64,000 nucleotides of DNA. Source: Streptomyces sp. SAI-127. Its GTDB lineage: Bacteria; Actinomycetota; Actinomycetes; Streptomycetales; Streptomycetaceae. The notes below the pieces were generated by a model, which saw nothing but the letters and a program-made list of their open reading frames with translations, had not been told where the DNA came from and did no database searches. Location: positions 4,278,001-4,342,000 of the forward strand of contig NZ_JARXYJ010000001.1 of NCBI RefSeq assembly GCF_029894425.1, read 5' to 3'. Below, in pieces: positions 25,009 through 34,212 of the stretch; the stretch's first letter is position 1, and every line of letters starts with the position of its first letter. A program made the translations under genes and the position numbers.

Positions 25009-25447
25009 GGCCGTACCCCTCCCACCGGCCGCGGCACCCCACCGCGGTTGGCTGGAAGTTAGACCCACGAAGCGGGCGGACGCCGTCACTCCGGCGAAAA
25101 TACGCACAAGTCGTTGCAGATCACTCCGGATTGACCACGTGGAGCTATGCACGAGGCCAAGGTCACGAAAATGTATCGGGCATATCGAACATCAACCTTC
25201 ACAGGGGCCACACCCGTTGGCTACCGTTCGGGCAGGCCGTACGACCCCCACCGGCGAACGTCGCCGGGCCGCACGGCCTCCGCCGAGTCCGCAGCGCCGC
25301 CGCGCGCCCGGAGCCGGGGACCCACCGATACCTGGGGTGAATCGGCCGACTCCCGCGCAGGGAGCGCCGTAGGGCAAACCTTCCGAAGCATGCCGCCCGA
25401 ACCCGACAGCTAACTCGGCAGGCGGAGCACGGAAGGAGTCGCCTCCC
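25009..25447. other. Divergent control region with c-di-AMP riboswitch
   Basis: 439 bp between the ScyD-like gene and the first NlpC/P60 gene. The right third is a ydaO-type riboswitch. The left part must hold promoters for both genes. Weak AT-rich elements are seen near 25160-25200 (gaaaatgtatcgggcatatc). No coding region. Confidence 0.6.
25279..25427 (+). ncRNA. ydaO/yuaA c-di-AMP riboswitch
   Basis: Conserved blocks occur in order: cgccgagtcc, gccggggacccacc, cctggggtgaatcgg, gtagggcaaac, gcccgaacccgacagctaa and ctcggcaggcgg. These match the ydaO core (GGGGACCC, GGGGUGAAUC, GUAGGGCRAAC, GCCCGAAUCCGUCAGCUAAC). The family senses cyclic di-AMP and generally switches off wall-hydrolase or potassium genes when the ligand is high. 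It ends about 20 bases before the TTG of the hydrolase, whose SD is ggaaggag. Confidence 0.92.
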
Positions 25448-26581
25448 TTGGCGTCGCACCGCAAGTCGCGTCCTGTGGGTACGCGCGTAGCAGGCATACG
25501 GACCCCGGCCCTCGCGACGGCCGCCCTCACCTCCGTGGCCCTGCTGTCCCAGTCGGCGAACGCCGCGCCGGCCGATGACAGGCCGAGTCTCGAAGAGGTG
25601 GAGAAGAAGGTCGACGACCTCTACCGCCAGGCCGAGTCGGCGACCGACAACTACAACGCGGCCAAGGAGAAGACGGCCAAGCAGCGCAAGCAGGTCGACA
25701 CGCTCCTCGACGACGTCGCCCAGCGCACCCAGAAGCTCAACCAGGCGCGGGAGGAGCTCGGTTCCTTCGCCGCCGCCCAGTACCGCACCGGCGCCGGGGC
25801 CTCCGGCACGGCGACCTTCCTGCTCGCCGACACTCCGCAGGACTACTTCGACGAGACGCAGTTGATGGCGCGTCTGACGGACCGCCAGAAGGGCGCGGTC
25901 GACGACTACGTCTCCGAGCAGTCCGCGACGATGAAGAAGCGTCAGGAGGCCTCCCAGAGCCTTCAGACGCTCACCGAGACGCAGAGCGACCTGAAGACGG
26001 CCAAGGCGACCGTCCAGAAGAAGCTCTCCGACGCGCGCGAGATCCTGTCGGAGCTGACGGCCCAGGAGAAGGCGCGCCTCGCGGCGATCGAGAAGCAGAA
26101 GCAGGAGGAGGCGGCCCGCAAGGCGGCGGAGCTGGCGCAGCAGCAGGCAGCGGCGGCGGAGGCCGCGCAGGAGGCCACCGCCCCGCAGGAGAGCACGTCG
26201 ACGCCGACCGACTCCTCGTATGCCACCAAGGCCGCCAAGGCCCTCGCCTTCGCCCGCGCGCAGATCGGCAAGCCGTACGTCTGGGGCGCCACCGGGCCCG
26301 ACTCCTACGACTGCTCAGGCCTCACCCAGGCCGCCTGGAAGGCCGCCGGCGTCGACCTCCCCCGCGTCACCTACGACCAGGTCAACGCCGGCACCACGGT
26401 CTCCCTCGCCGACGCTCAGCCCGGTGACCTGGTCTTCTTCTACGACGACATCAGCCACGTCGGCCTCTACATCGGCAACGGCATGATGATCCACGCCCCC
26501 AAGCCGGGCGCGTACGTCCGCGAGGAGTCGATCTACTACGACGGCGAGTCGGCGATCCACAGCGTGGTGCGCCCGGCCTGA
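25448..26581 (+). CDS. NlpC/P60 peptidoglycan hydrolase with coiled coil
   Basis: 377 residues from TTG at 25448, with GGAAGGAG nine bases upstream. Residues 1-40 are a signal peptide (VAGIRTPALATAALTSVALL then ANAAPADD). Residues 45-240 are coiled coil. Residues 258-377 are the NlpC/P60 domain with catalytic Cys289 (YDCSGL), His337 (SHVGLY) and His349 (MIHAPK). It cleaves D-Glu to diamino-acid bonds in stem peptides and resembles RipA-type hydrolases for septation or spore germination. The c-di-AMP riboswitch in its leader implies control by this nucleotide. A paralogue lies at 28458. Confidence 0.93.
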   Translation: MASHRKSRPVGTRVAGIRTPALATAALTSVALLSQSANAAPADDRPSLEEVEKKVDDLYRQAESATDNYNAAKEKTAKQRKQVDTLLDDVAQRTQKLNQAREELGSFAAAQYRTGAGASGTATFLLADTPQDYFDETQLMARLTDRQKGAVDDYVSEQSATMKKRQEASQSLQTLTETQSDLKTAKATVQKKLSDAREILSELTAQEKARLAAIEKQKQEEAARKAAELAQQQAAAAEAAQEATAPQESTSTPTDSSYATKAAKALAFARAQIGKPYVWGATGPDSYDCSGLTQAAWKAAGVDLPRVTYDQVNAGTTVSLADAQPGDLVFFYDDISHVGLYIGNGMMIHAPKPGAYVREESIYYDGESAIHSVVRPA

Positions 26582-26684
26582 GGCACGCCGGTCACGACAA
26601 GCGCGCGGGCGTATTTCGGCTCTTTCCGCCCGCGCGCGTGCGCGTCCCGCCGGCACGGCACGCTGAGCTTCCTAGCATCGGCAC

Positions 26685-27668
26685 ATGTCCGGCACCTCTC
26701 CGCACTCTCCCCTGCGCGTCCGGTGGACGCAGCGCCCGCCCGCGGCCGGGGCCGCCGTGATGGCGACCGGCATCGTGTCGGTCGGGCTGCATCTGACCGG
26801 CTACGAGACGCTGTCCCGGATCGCCCTGGTGCTCGGTTGCGCGGCCTGGCTGGGGCTGGCCGCCGATTTCGCCCTACGACTGCTGCGGGAGCGCGCGCGA
26901 TGGTTCGCGGACGCCGGGACACCGGGCGCCCTGACGGCCGTGGCGGCGACCACCGTGCTCGGCACCCGTTTCTCCGCGCTCGGCCGGCAGACCCTCGCCG
27001 AGGCACTGCTGGCACTGTCCGCGCTGCTGTGGCCGGTGCTGATCGTGCTCGTCGTCGGGAACTGGAAGCGGCGGATGCCCGGCGGGGTGTTCCTCGGCTG
27101 TGTGGCCACCCAGGGCCTCGCGGTCCTCGGCGCCACGCTCGCCGCTGCCGAGTCGGCGGCATGGCTTGCGCACTCGGCGCTCGTACTGTTCTGGCTCGGC
27201 CTGGTCCTCTACGGCGTCGCGCTCTTCCGCTTCGACCCGCGCCAGGTGCTGGAGGGGCCGGGCGACCAGTGGATCGCGGGCGGCGCGCTCGCCCTCTCGG
27301 CGCTCGCCGGCGCGCAGCTGATCGCCGCCGACAGCGCGCGCCTGTACCTGTGGAACGACGACGACCGCGGCGTCCTGCGTGCGGTGACCGTGGCGCTGCT
27401 GGTGCTCGGCCTGGCCTGGTACGCCGTACTGCTGGTGGCCGAGTTCGTACGCCCGCGCCCGCGCTACGACGCGCGCCGCTGGGCCACCGTGTTCCCCATG
27501 GGCATGACCGCGGTGGCGACCCTGTCGGTCGCCGCCGACGTGGATGTCCCGTGGCTCGGGACTCCGGGTGAGGTGCTGCTGTGGATCTCGGTGGCGGCCT
27601 GGTCGGCCGTCGCCGCGGGGGCGGTCGACGCCGCCCGTGCCGCCGTCAGGTCCACAGCACCGCGATGA
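26685..27668 (+). CDS. TDT-type (tellurite resistance/C4-dicarboxylate) transporter
   Basis: 327 residues, strongly hydrophobic with about ten predicted membrane spans (GAAVMATGIVSVGLHLTGY, LVLGCAAWLGLAADFALRLL, FWLGLVLYGVALFRFDPRQ). The GIVSVGL-type first span and FPMGM near the C-terminus fit the TehA/SLAC1-like TDT family, which includes tellurite exporters and C4-dicarboxylate carriers. Substrate unknown. ATG at 26685 is about 7 bases after TAGCAT, so the mRNA may be leaderless. The 3' end overlaps the next gene on the opposite strand by 23 bp. Confidence 0.75.
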   Translation: MSGTSPHSPLRVRWTQRPPAAGAAVMATGIVSVGLHLTGYETLSRIALVLGCAAWLGLAADFALRLLRERARWFADAGTPGALTAVAATTVLGTRFSALGRQTLAEALLALSALLWPVLIVLVVGNWKRRMPGGVFLGCVATQGLAVLGATLAAAESAAWLAHSALVLFWLGLVLYGVALFRFDPRQVLEGPGDQWIAGGALALSALAGAQLIAADSARLYLWNDDDRGVLRAVTVALLVLGLAWYAVLLVAEFVRPRPRYDARRWATVFPMGMTAVATLSVAADVDVPWLGTPGEVLLWISVAAWSAVAAGAVDAARAAVRSTAPR

Positions 27669-27999
27669 AGATGTTGGCCGTGGTCAGCGCGCCGACCAGG
27701 CCGAACAGGCTTTTGTCCACTTTCTCGTCGTCCCGCTTCACATAGACGAGGCCGAGGATCACGATCAGCAGGGCGAGCTTCACGCCGATCTTGATGTTGT
27801 TGACGTGCTGGTCGTCGGCCTGGTTGAGGCCGACCAGGATCACCCCGGTGACCAGCATCGTCGCGGCACCGTGCAGCATCGCGGGGACGAACCGGGCGGT
27901 GCCCCGGCCCATCGCCTTCATCTGCGTGAGGAAGCCGCCGAGCAGCGCGGCGATGCCGATGATGTGCAGGCCGACGAAGAGATGGATGAGTACGTCCAT
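27646..27999 (-). CDS. Small integral membrane protein
   Basis: 117 residues from ATG at 27999, four predicted spans: LIHLFVGLHIIGIAALLGGF, FVPAMLHGAATMLVTGVILV, IKIGVKLALLIVILGLVYV and LFGLVGALTTANIFIAVLW. The pattern is seen in conserved actinobacterial integral membrane proteins of unknown function. Its tail overlaps the transporter gene convergently, so antisense 3' ends are expected. No clear SD. Confidence 0.75.
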   Translation of the reverse strand: MDVLIHLFVGLHIIGIAALLGGFLTQMKAMGRGTARFVPAMLHGAATMLVTGVILVGLNQADDQHVNNIKIGVKLALLIVILGLVYVKRDDEKVDKSLFGLVGALTTANIFIAVLWT

Positions 28000-28457
28000 G
28001 AGGCCGGAGCCTATGCCGGGCCCCGAGGAGCACCCGCACCGGCCCCTCGAGAGACCTTGCATATATGCGGCCCATAGCACTCGGCACCCGCCACGTGTCC
28101 CGGAATCCCGACTTCGGTCAGCGCACCGCGCGAAGTCGACGGAGCCGGCCCGCGATCACGGTCACCTTCGGTCACCCCGCGGTCCCCTGGCGGCAGTTCC
28201 GCACAACGCGTTACCTCCCCGTCACGGTCAGGTTTAGCGTCCTCCACCAGGTGACCGGCTCCCCACCGCCGCCCGGGCCAGGGGCGGCAGTCGGCCACCA
28301 CCGCCGAGAAGGTCCGGCGGCGGCCCGCTCCCCCTGTGCAGGCCGTCGCCGGACGCGCACACCGCCCCGGGCGGTCGTACGGCCGCTCCCCCTGGCGTTC
28401 GTACGTCCCTGAAGCCCGGGGCGGGCGGGCGGTCGAGGAAAGGACGTGCAAGTCCAC
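28000..28457. other. Intergenic region before the second NlpC/P60 gene
   Basis: 458 bp. Leaders for both flanking divergent genes. It contains two ggtcacc-type repeats (28148-28167) and the AT-richer ggtcaggtttagcgtcc near 28226, a possible promoter. The ydaO blocks found before the paralogue at 25448 are absent here. No convincing gene. Confidence 0.55.
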
Positions 28458-29519
28458 GTGGCAGAGCACCGCAAGTCCCGCAGGCGCTCAACCGGCGGCC
28501 ATACGGTCCGTACGGCGGCGACGATCGCCCTCGCGGGGGCGGCGACGGCGACGGGCTTCGACGGGACCGGACACGCCGAGCCGCAGCTCACACCGACGCA
28601 GGTCAAGGCGAAGGTGGACCAGCTGTACCAGGAGGCCGAGGCCGCCACCGAGAAGTACAACGGCGCGAAGGAGAAGGCGGAGGCGGCCGAGACCCGGCTG
28701 GGCACCCTGCGGGACGAGGCGGCCCGCCGGACGGAGCAGCTCAACGAGGAGCGGGAGGCGCTGGGCACCATCGCCGCGGCGCAGTACCGCGGCGGCGGCC
28801 TCGACCCCGCGATGCAGCTCGCGTTCACCGACGACCCCGACCGGTACCTGGACAGCGCCGAGTTCGTCGAACGGGCAGGTGCCCGCCAGGCCGCCTCCGT
28901 CGCGAACGTACGCCGGCAGCTGCGGGAGATCGAGCGGTTGCGCGGGGCCGCGCACATCGAGCTGGCCTCGCTGCAGTCGCGTCAGGCGGAGCTGAAGCGC
29001 CACAAGAAGACGATCACCGGCAAACTGGGCGCGGCCCGCAGGCTGATGTCCCAGCTGACGGCCGAGGAACAGGCGGGGTTGCCATCAGGCGGGGATCGCG
29101 CCTCCCGGGCCACGGCGGGCGGGCGCGAGGAACTGGCGGCCCCCGGCGCGGCCACCGATGCAGCCCCCAACTCCCGTGCCGCGGCGGCCGTTTCCTACGC
29201 CTACTCCAAACTGGGCAGCCCCTATGTGTGGGGCGCCACCGGCCCGGACGCCTTCGACTGCTCGGGCCTCATCCAGGCCGCCTACCGCTCCGCGGGCATC
29301 TCCCTGCCCCGCACGACCTACGCCCAGATCGATGCGGGACAGCGCGTCTCCCGCTCCGAACTCCTCCCGGGCGACCTGGTGTTCTTCTACTCGGGCATCA
29401 CTCACGTCGGTCTCTACATCGGCGACGGCCGGATGATCCACGCCCCGAACCCGTCGGCGCCGGTGCGGGTGGCACCGATCGACGAGATGCCGTTCGCGGG
29501 CGCCACGCGCGCGGTGTGA
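28458..29519 (+). CDS. NlpC/P60 peptidoglycan hydrolase, paralogue of 25448
   Basis: 353 residues from GTG at 28458, chosen because VAEHRKSRRRS aligns with the start of the first hydrolase (LASHRKSRPVG). GTG at 28446 lies too close to AAAGGAC. There is a short signal region (TAATIALAGAATATGFDG), a coiled coil at about 45-205, and an NlpC/P60 domain with Cys268 (FDCSGL), His316 (THVGLY) and His328 (MIHAPN). The coiled-coil and catalytic domains are clearly homologous to the gene 2 kb upstream, pointing to a local duplication. It lacks the c-di-AMP riboswitch, so the two are probably regulated differently. Confidence 0.92.
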   Translation: MAEHRKSRRRSTGGHTVRTAATIALAGAATATGFDGTGHAEPQLTPTQVKAKVDQLYQEAEAATEKYNGAKEKAEAAETRLGTLRDEAARRTEQLNEEREALGTIAAAQYRGGGLDPAMQLAFTDDPDRYLDSAEFVERAGARQAASVANVRRQLREIERLRGAAHIELASLQSRQAELKRHKKTITGKLGAARRLMSQLTAEEQAGLPSGGDRASRATAGGREELAAPGAATDAAPNSRAAAAVSYAYSKLGSPYVWGATGPDAFDCSGLIQAAYRSAGISLPRTTYAQIDAGQRVSRSELLPGDLVFFYSGITHVGLYIGDGRMIHAPNPSAPVRVAPIDEMPFAGATRAV

Positions 29520-29533
29520 GCGTGGGGCAGACG

Positions 29534-30259
29534 TCAGACCAGCCGCCGTGCCGTCGCCCACCGGGTCAGCTCGTGACGGTTGGACAACTGCAGCTTGCGC
29601 AGCACCGCCGAGACATGGGACTCGACCGTCTTCACCGAGATGAACAGCTGCTTGGCGATCTCCTTGTAGGCGTAACCGCGCGCGATGAGCCTCAGGACCT
29701 CCCGCTCGCGCTGGGTGAGGCGGTCCATGTCCTCGTCGACCGGCGGGGCGTCGGTGGAGGCGAAGGCGTCCAGGACGAACCCGGCCAGGCGCGGCGAGAA
29801 GACGGCGTCGCCCTCCTGGACGCGGAAGACGGAGTCGACGAGGTCCGTGCCGGTGATCGTCTTCGTCACATAGCCGCGCGCACCGCCCCGGATCACTCCG
29901 ATCACGTCCTCGGCCGCGTCCGAGACGGACAGGGCGAGGAAGCGGACGGGCTGTTCGGCGTCGGCCATCAACGGGGCGCAGCGACGCAGCACTTCGACCC
30001 CGCCGCCGCCCGGGAGGTGGACGTCCAGGAGGACGACCTCGGGGCGGGTCGCGGTGATGACGGTGACTGCCTGGTCGACGTCCGCGGCCTCGCCGACCAC
30101 CTCGACGCCGGTCTCCTCGGTCCGGCCGATCTCGGCCTGGACGCCCGTTCGGAACATGCGGTGGTCGTCGACGAGGACCACGCGCACGTGCCGCTCGCCC
30201 GCGACGCCGGCCGGCGTCGGCTCTGCGGGGTCCGTGTTCGCCCCGGTGGGGTCGCTCAT
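29534..30259 (-). CDS. LuxR/NarL-family response regulator
   Basis: 241 residues. The receiver domain is at about 24-150, with acidic DD in VVLVDDHRMF, phospho-Asp in LLDVHLPGG and Lys in GYVTKTI. The GerE/LuxR HTH is at about 178-235 (LTQREREVLRLIARGYAYKE, then VKTVESHVSAVLRKL). ATG at 30259 overlaps the kinase stop as ATGA, so the pair is translationally coupled. It is the cytoplasmic output for the PspC-domain kinase and may control the divergent PspC gene. Confidence 0.93.
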   Translation of the reverse strand: MSDPTGANTDPAEPTPAGVAGERHVRVVLVDDHRMFRTGVQAEIGRTEETGVEVVGEAADVDQAVTVITATRPEVVLLDVHLPGGGGVEVLRRCAPLMADAEQPVRFLALSVSDAAEDVIGVIRGGARGYVTKTITGTDLVDSVFRVQEGDAVFSPRLAGFVLDAFASTDAPPVDEDMDRLTQREREVLRLIARGYAYKEIAKQLFISVKTVESHVSAVLRKLQLSNRHELTRWATARRLV

Positions 30260-31584
30260 GACGTCTTCTCCGCCCTCTCCATCTCCAGCTCGACCTCCGT
30301 GCCGCCGCCCGGCACCGCACGCAGCCGGGCCGTGCCGCCATGGCGCTCCATGCGGCCGATGATCGATTCTCTGACACCCATCCGGTCGGCGGGTATCGAG
30401 TCGAGGTCGAAGCCGGGGCCCCGGTCCCGGACGGACACGAAGACCGTCCGGCCCTCGACTTCGGCGTAGACCTGTACGGCGCCGCCCTCGCCACCGTACT
30501 TGGCGGCGTTGACCATCGCCTCGCGCGCGGCCTGCATCTGCGCGCCGGTTCTCTCGTCGAGCGGGCAGTCACCGACGACCACGACCTCGATGGGGACGCC
30601 GTGCTTGTCCTCGACCTCGGCGGCATTGCGCCGCACGGCGTCGGCGAGGTCGGTGGGTTCGTCGGCCTCGTCCTTGCCGGTGCCCTCGGGTTTGTACAGC
30701 CAGGTGCGCAGGTCGCGCTCCTGGGCGCGGGCGAGGCGGCGCACCTCGTTCGCGTTCTCCGCGTTGCGCTGGATCAGGGTCAGGGTGTGCAGCACCGAGT
30801 CGTGCACGTGGGCCGCGACCTCCGCGCGCTCCTGGGCGCGGATGCGCATCAGGCGCTCCTCGGAGAGGTCCTGGGTCATGCGGACGAGATACGGCCCCGC
30901 GAGGAGTGTTATCCCGACGAGGACGGCGAGGGCCGCCTGCAGGACGGAGCCGAGGTGGGCGGCGGAGCCCTGCAGGACGAAGACCCCGGAGACACCGGCG
31001 GTGACGAGGAGGACACCGCCCGCGGCACGCAGCAGCGTCAGGGTGCGGCGGCGGCGGCCGACCTCCATCCAGCGGGCCCGGCGGGCGTTGTCCGCCTGGC
31101 GCCAGACGAGGGCCACCCCCGCGCCGACGAGGACGACCGGCCAGAGGTAGGCCTTGGCGCCATTGCCCACGTTGACGTTGCCGACGAAGACCATGGCCAC
31201 CACGACCATGAGGAGCAGGGCCACGATCTGGCCCTTGTCGGGGCGGCGGGCGACGAGTCTGCGGCGGCCGTCCGGCGAGGTCTCGGTGGACACCAGGGAC
31301 GGGGGCCGCTGGCCGCCGACGCCGCCCACGCCGAGCGGCACGAAGAACCAGAACGCGGCATACAGCAGCGCACCCAGCCCGTCCGCCATGAACAGGCCCA
31401 CGAAGACGAGCCGCACCCAGATCACGGGCAGCCCGAGATGCCCGGCGAGCCCCCGCGCCACACCACCCAGCCAGCGTCCGTCACTGCTGCGGTAGAGCTT
31501 GCGCGGCGGCCGCGGTTCGACGAGTGGCGCTGTGGCGGCTTCCGGCATGCCATCGATGGTCACACGGCCGGGGTGCGGGGGCAT
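30256..31584 (-). CDS. Histidine kinase with N-terminal PspC domain
   Basis: 442 residues if started at ATG 31584; ATG at 31548 (MPEAATAPLVEPRPPRK) is also possible. A PspC domain at about 28-80 (KLYRSSDGRWLGGVARGLAG, then LVFVGLFMADGLGALLY) is followed by further membrane spans to about residue 230. The HisKA_3 region contains HDSVLHTLTLIQRN. The HATPase domain has NAAKYGG and DRGPGFDLDS. It senses envelope stress or membrane state, by analogy with Psp systems. Divergently paired with the PspC membrane protein at 31728. Confidence 0.92.
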   Translation of the reverse strand: MPPHPGRVTIDGMPEAATAPLVEPRPPRKLYRSSDGRWLGGVARGLAGHLGLPVIWVRLVFVGLFMADGLGALLYAAFWFFVPLGVGGVGGQRPPSLVSTETSPDGRRRLVARRPDKGQIVALLLMVVVAMVFVGNVNVGNGAKAYLWPVVLVGAGVALVWRQADNARRARWMEVGRRRRTLTLLRAAGGVLLVTAGVSGVFVLQGSAAHLGSVLQAALAVLVGITLLAGPYLVRMTQDLSEERLMRIRAQERAEVAAHVHDSVLHTLTLIQRNAENANEVRRLARAQERDLRTWLYKPEGTGKDEADEPTDLADAVRRNAAEVEDKHGVPIEVVVVGDCPLDERTGAQMQAAREAMVNAAKYGGEGGAVQVYAEVEGRTVFVSVRDRGPGFDLDSIPADRMGVRESIIGRMERHGGTARLRAVPGGGTEVELEMERAEKTS

Positions 31585-31727
31585 CAGGGTTGGCCCCCGA
31601 GACTCCCCTGATCTTCGATCGGCGTGCCGCCCGAACGCTTCCCTCCCCCCTTCTCGGGGCCGATATCAGGGTCCGGCCAGGGTCGTTCCGACTCCCGCCA
31701 CGCCCCCGCGACCGTCACCATGGACAC

Positions 31728-33206
31728 ATGACAGATCACCAGCACGCCGCGGGCGCCGGATCCGGCGGAGGTCCGGACCCGGGCACCGGCCCCGGCGCGG
31801 GCATGCGGAAGGAAGAAGAAGGAGGCACACCGGCGGGCAGGCACACCGAGACCCTCGGGGGCCGGACACCGGCAGACGCCCCCGCCCCGCCCACCACCGC
31901 CCAGGACACGGCCCCCGCCGAGGACGCGCCCTCCGCCCCCCTCCGCTTCCGGCGGGACCGACGGCACAAGTTGCTCGCCGGGGTGTGTGCCGGGCTCGGG
32001 CGGCAGTGCGACATGGATCCGGTGATCTTCCGGATCACGCTCGCCGTGCTGTCGGCGACCGGCGGCATCGGCCTCATCTTCTACGGCTTCGCCTGGCTCC
32101 TCGTCCCCTATGACGACGAGGACGAGAACGAGGTGCGCAAGCTGCTCACCGGCCGGGTGGACGGCCAGGCCCTGACCGGCGTGCTGTTCGCCCTGGTCGG
32201 CTGCGGGGTGTTCCTCACCATGCTGAGCAACACCGGCGTGCTGACCTTCGCCGTGGTCCTCTCCCTGCTGCTCGCGGGCGCCGGGTACTGGTCGCGCAAC
32301 CGCGGCACCCCCGACCCCGACCCGCTCTCCGCACAGGCCGTCGCCGACGCTCCGCCGGAGGCCCAGGCCCCGCCGGTGCCCGCCGGCTACCCGTCCTGGT
32401 GGCGCGACCCCATCGTCAAGGACGGCACACACGTCGGCGGCACGGGCTATCTGTGGGGGCCGGGGGACTCCCGGGACCGCGACATCGCGGCGGCCGTCAA
32501 CATCGGCCTGGGCGCCTCCTGGAGCCGACGCGAGGACGTCCGCGCGGCCCACACCCGCGGGCCGAAGCCGCGCGGTCCCCGCTGGATCGGCGGCTGGGTC
32601 TTCCTCCTCGCCCTGCTGGCGGGCGGCCTCGGCACCGGAGCGACCTGGGAGAACCACGCCCTGGGCACCAGCCTGCAGACCGGTCTGTCCTGCGCGCTGA
32701 TCGTCCTGGGCCTGGGCATAGCGATCAGTTCGTTCCTGGGCCGCACAGGAGCGGGCTCGATCTTCCTGGGAATCGTCACGGCCGGCCTGCTGGCCACCGC
32801 GGCCGCTCTCCCGAAGGACATCACCACCCACTGGGTCCGCACGAACTGGACACCGGCAGCCGTGCAGGACATCCGCCCGGAGTACGAACTCGGCACCGGC
32901 GTGGGCACCCTGGACCTGTCCCACCTCGATTTCACGAAGGGCCGGACAGTGACGACCCAGGCCGACGTAGGAGTGGGCCGGCTGGTGGTGATCGTGCCGG
33001 CCGACGTGACCGTGCAGGCGGTCATCGACGTGGGCGTGGGCGACATTCAATTGCCGGGCGACGACCAGGAGGACGTGGACGTGGCACCGGGCAAGCGCAA
33101 GGAGGTCACCCTGACACCGGTCTCGGGCGCCAAGAACAGCGCCACCCTCGACCTCGATCTGCGGGTCGGCATCGGCCAGGCGGAGGTGAGCCGTGCTGCG
33201 TCATGA
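31728..33206 (+). CDS. PspC domain-containing membrane protein
   Basis: 492 residues from ATG at 31728. Residues 1-65 are disordered (Gly/Pro/Thr-rich). A PspC domain follows (FRRDRRHKLLAGVCAGLGRQ, then IFRITLAVLSATGGIGLIFY). Spans are then seen in ALTGVLFALVGCGVFLTML, WVFLLALLAGGLGTG and SCALIVLGLGIAISSFLG. The C-terminal part is a beta-rich, DUF2154-like region (TVTTQADVGVGRLVVIVPAD, then VIDVGVGDIQLPG), as in LiaF-type envelope-stress proteins. Transcribed away from the PspC kinase across 143 bp, and probably in its regulon. The next gene overlaps its end. Confidence 0.88.
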   Translation: MTDHQHAAGAGSGGGPDPGTGPGAGMRKEEEGGTPAGRHTETLGGRTPADAPAPPTTAQDTAPAEDAPSAPLRFRRDRRHKLLAGVCAGLGRQCDMDPVIFRITLAVLSATGGIGLIFYGFAWLLVPYDDEDENEVRKLLTGRVDGQALTGVLFALVGCGVFLTMLSNTGVLTFAVVLSLLLAGAGYWSRNRGTPDPDPLSAQAVADAPPEAQAPPVPAGYPSWWRDPIVKDGTHVGGTGYLWGPGDSRDRDIAAAVNIGLGASWSRREDVRAAHTRGPKPRGPRWIGGWVFLLALLAGGLGTGATWENHALGTSLQTGLSCALIVLGLGIAISSFLGRTGAGSIFLGIVTAGLLATAAALPKDITTHWVRTNWTPAAVQDIRPEYELGTGVGTLDLSHLDFTKGRTVTTQADVGVGRLVVIVPADVTVQAVIDVGVGDIQLPGDDQEDVDVAPGKRKEVTLTPVSGAKNSATLDLDLRVGIGQAEVSRAAS

Positions 33207-33450
33207 GTTCCGGCCGGGAAAGCTGGTCGCCGGGTTCTTCCTGACCATCGCGGGCATCACCTACGCCGGTGACGCGGGCGACGCCTGGGACACTCCGTGG
33301 TTCGCGGTGATCCCCATGGTCGTGGGCGGCCTGTGCCTGGCAGGCGTGGTGGGCCTGCTGACCCGCGCCGTCCGCAACCGACGCGACAGCCGCCGTACGA
33401 GCACGCCACCGGAGGTCGACCAGACGCCCCAGCCGCCCGTACCCCACTGA
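33193..33450 (+). CDS. Small two-span membrane protein
   Basis: 85 residues from GTG at 33193, overlapping the PspC gene by 14 bp. SD GGAGGTGAGCC lies inside the upstream gene. Two hydrophobic stretches: KLVAGFFLTIAGITYAG and FAVIPMVVGGLCLAGVVGLL. The tail is basic then Pro-rich. Coupled expression suggests a companion of the PspC protein. Confidence 0.78.
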   Translation: MLRHEFRPGKLVAGFFLTIAGITYAGDAGDAWDTPWFAVIPMVVGGLCLAGVVGLLTRAVRNRRDSRRTSTPPEVDQTPQPPVPH

Positions 33451-33549
33451 TCACGAGCAGGACGGCTGGTCAGGACGCCTCCCCGGTACGGAGACGACCC
33501 GCACCGGGCCACCGACCCTCCCCGCCACCGGTGGCTCCGCCGACCGGAG

Positions 33550-34080
33550 CTACCGGTAACTTCCCGCCCGCTGCCGTCGTCGGGCGCGCAAGGCGGCGTC
33601 CACGGAGAACACGGAGGCGCCCGCGAGGACGAGGGGCAGCCAGGCCATCAGGTAGGCGAGGTCGTTGCCGTAGTAGTAGGGGTCGGAGGCCCAGCTCACG
33701 GTCAGCCACAGGCTGAGCGAGATCAGCGCGCCGCCCAGAGCGGCCAGGCGGGCGAGGATGCCGAGCAGGGTGCCGATACCGACGGCGAGCTCGCCGAAGG
33801 CGATGGCATAGCCGAAGCCGACGGGGTTCTTCAGGGACAGGTCGACCAGTGCGGGGATGGCCGAGGAGTCCCGGACGCTGCGCATCATGTCGCCGACGGA
33901 GCCCGAGCCGGAGCTCTTCATGAAGGCACTGTCGGTCAGCTTGTCCAGGCCCGCGTAGATGAAGGTGACACCGAGGAAAATGCGCAGTGGCACCAGGGCG
34001 TACTGGCTGATGCTGTCCCGCCAGGACCGTTCTTCGCCGTAGTAGGGGGCGTGCGTGTCCGTACGAAAACTGTGAGTCAT
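33550..34080 (-). CDS. DoxX family membrane protein
   Basis: 176 residues from ATG at 34080. Four spans with the DoxX pattern: LVPLRIFLGVTFIYAGLDKL, VGFGYAIAFGELAVGIGTLL, LAALGGALISLSLWLTVSW and LAYLMAWLPLVLAGASVF. DoxX relatives are linked to thiosulphate:quinone oxidoreductase or to redox-stress complexes in actinobacteria. No partner gene is adjacent, so role is open. Confidence 0.85.
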   Translation of the reverse strand: MTHSFRTDTHAPYYGEERSWRDSISQYALVPLRIFLGVTFIYAGLDKLTDSAFMKSSGSGSVGDMMRSVRDSSAIPALVDLSLKNPVGFGYAIAFGELAVGIGTLLGILARLAALGGALISLSLWLTVSWASDPYYYGNDLAYLMAWLPLVLAGASVFSVDAALRARRRQRAGSYR

Positions 34081-34212
34081 CGCTCCGAGCCGCCTCTCAC
34101 CAGCATGCCGAGACCCCTCACCAGACGATACGCACGAAGGGGCCCCGGTGCTCAATGCGATGTCGAGTTTGTGCGCGCAGTTCTCACCTCGGACGACGCG
34201 AACCCTCGCCGC

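Noticed and set aside
21667..25062. Plus-strand open frame of about 1130 codons over pcrA and the ScyD-like gene
   Set aside because: Antisense shadow; the minus-strand products have secure motifs.
28200..28457. Second c-di-AMP riboswitch before the NlpC/P60 paralogue
   Set aside because: None of the conserved blocks (ggggtgaatc, cagctaa) is present in the leader.
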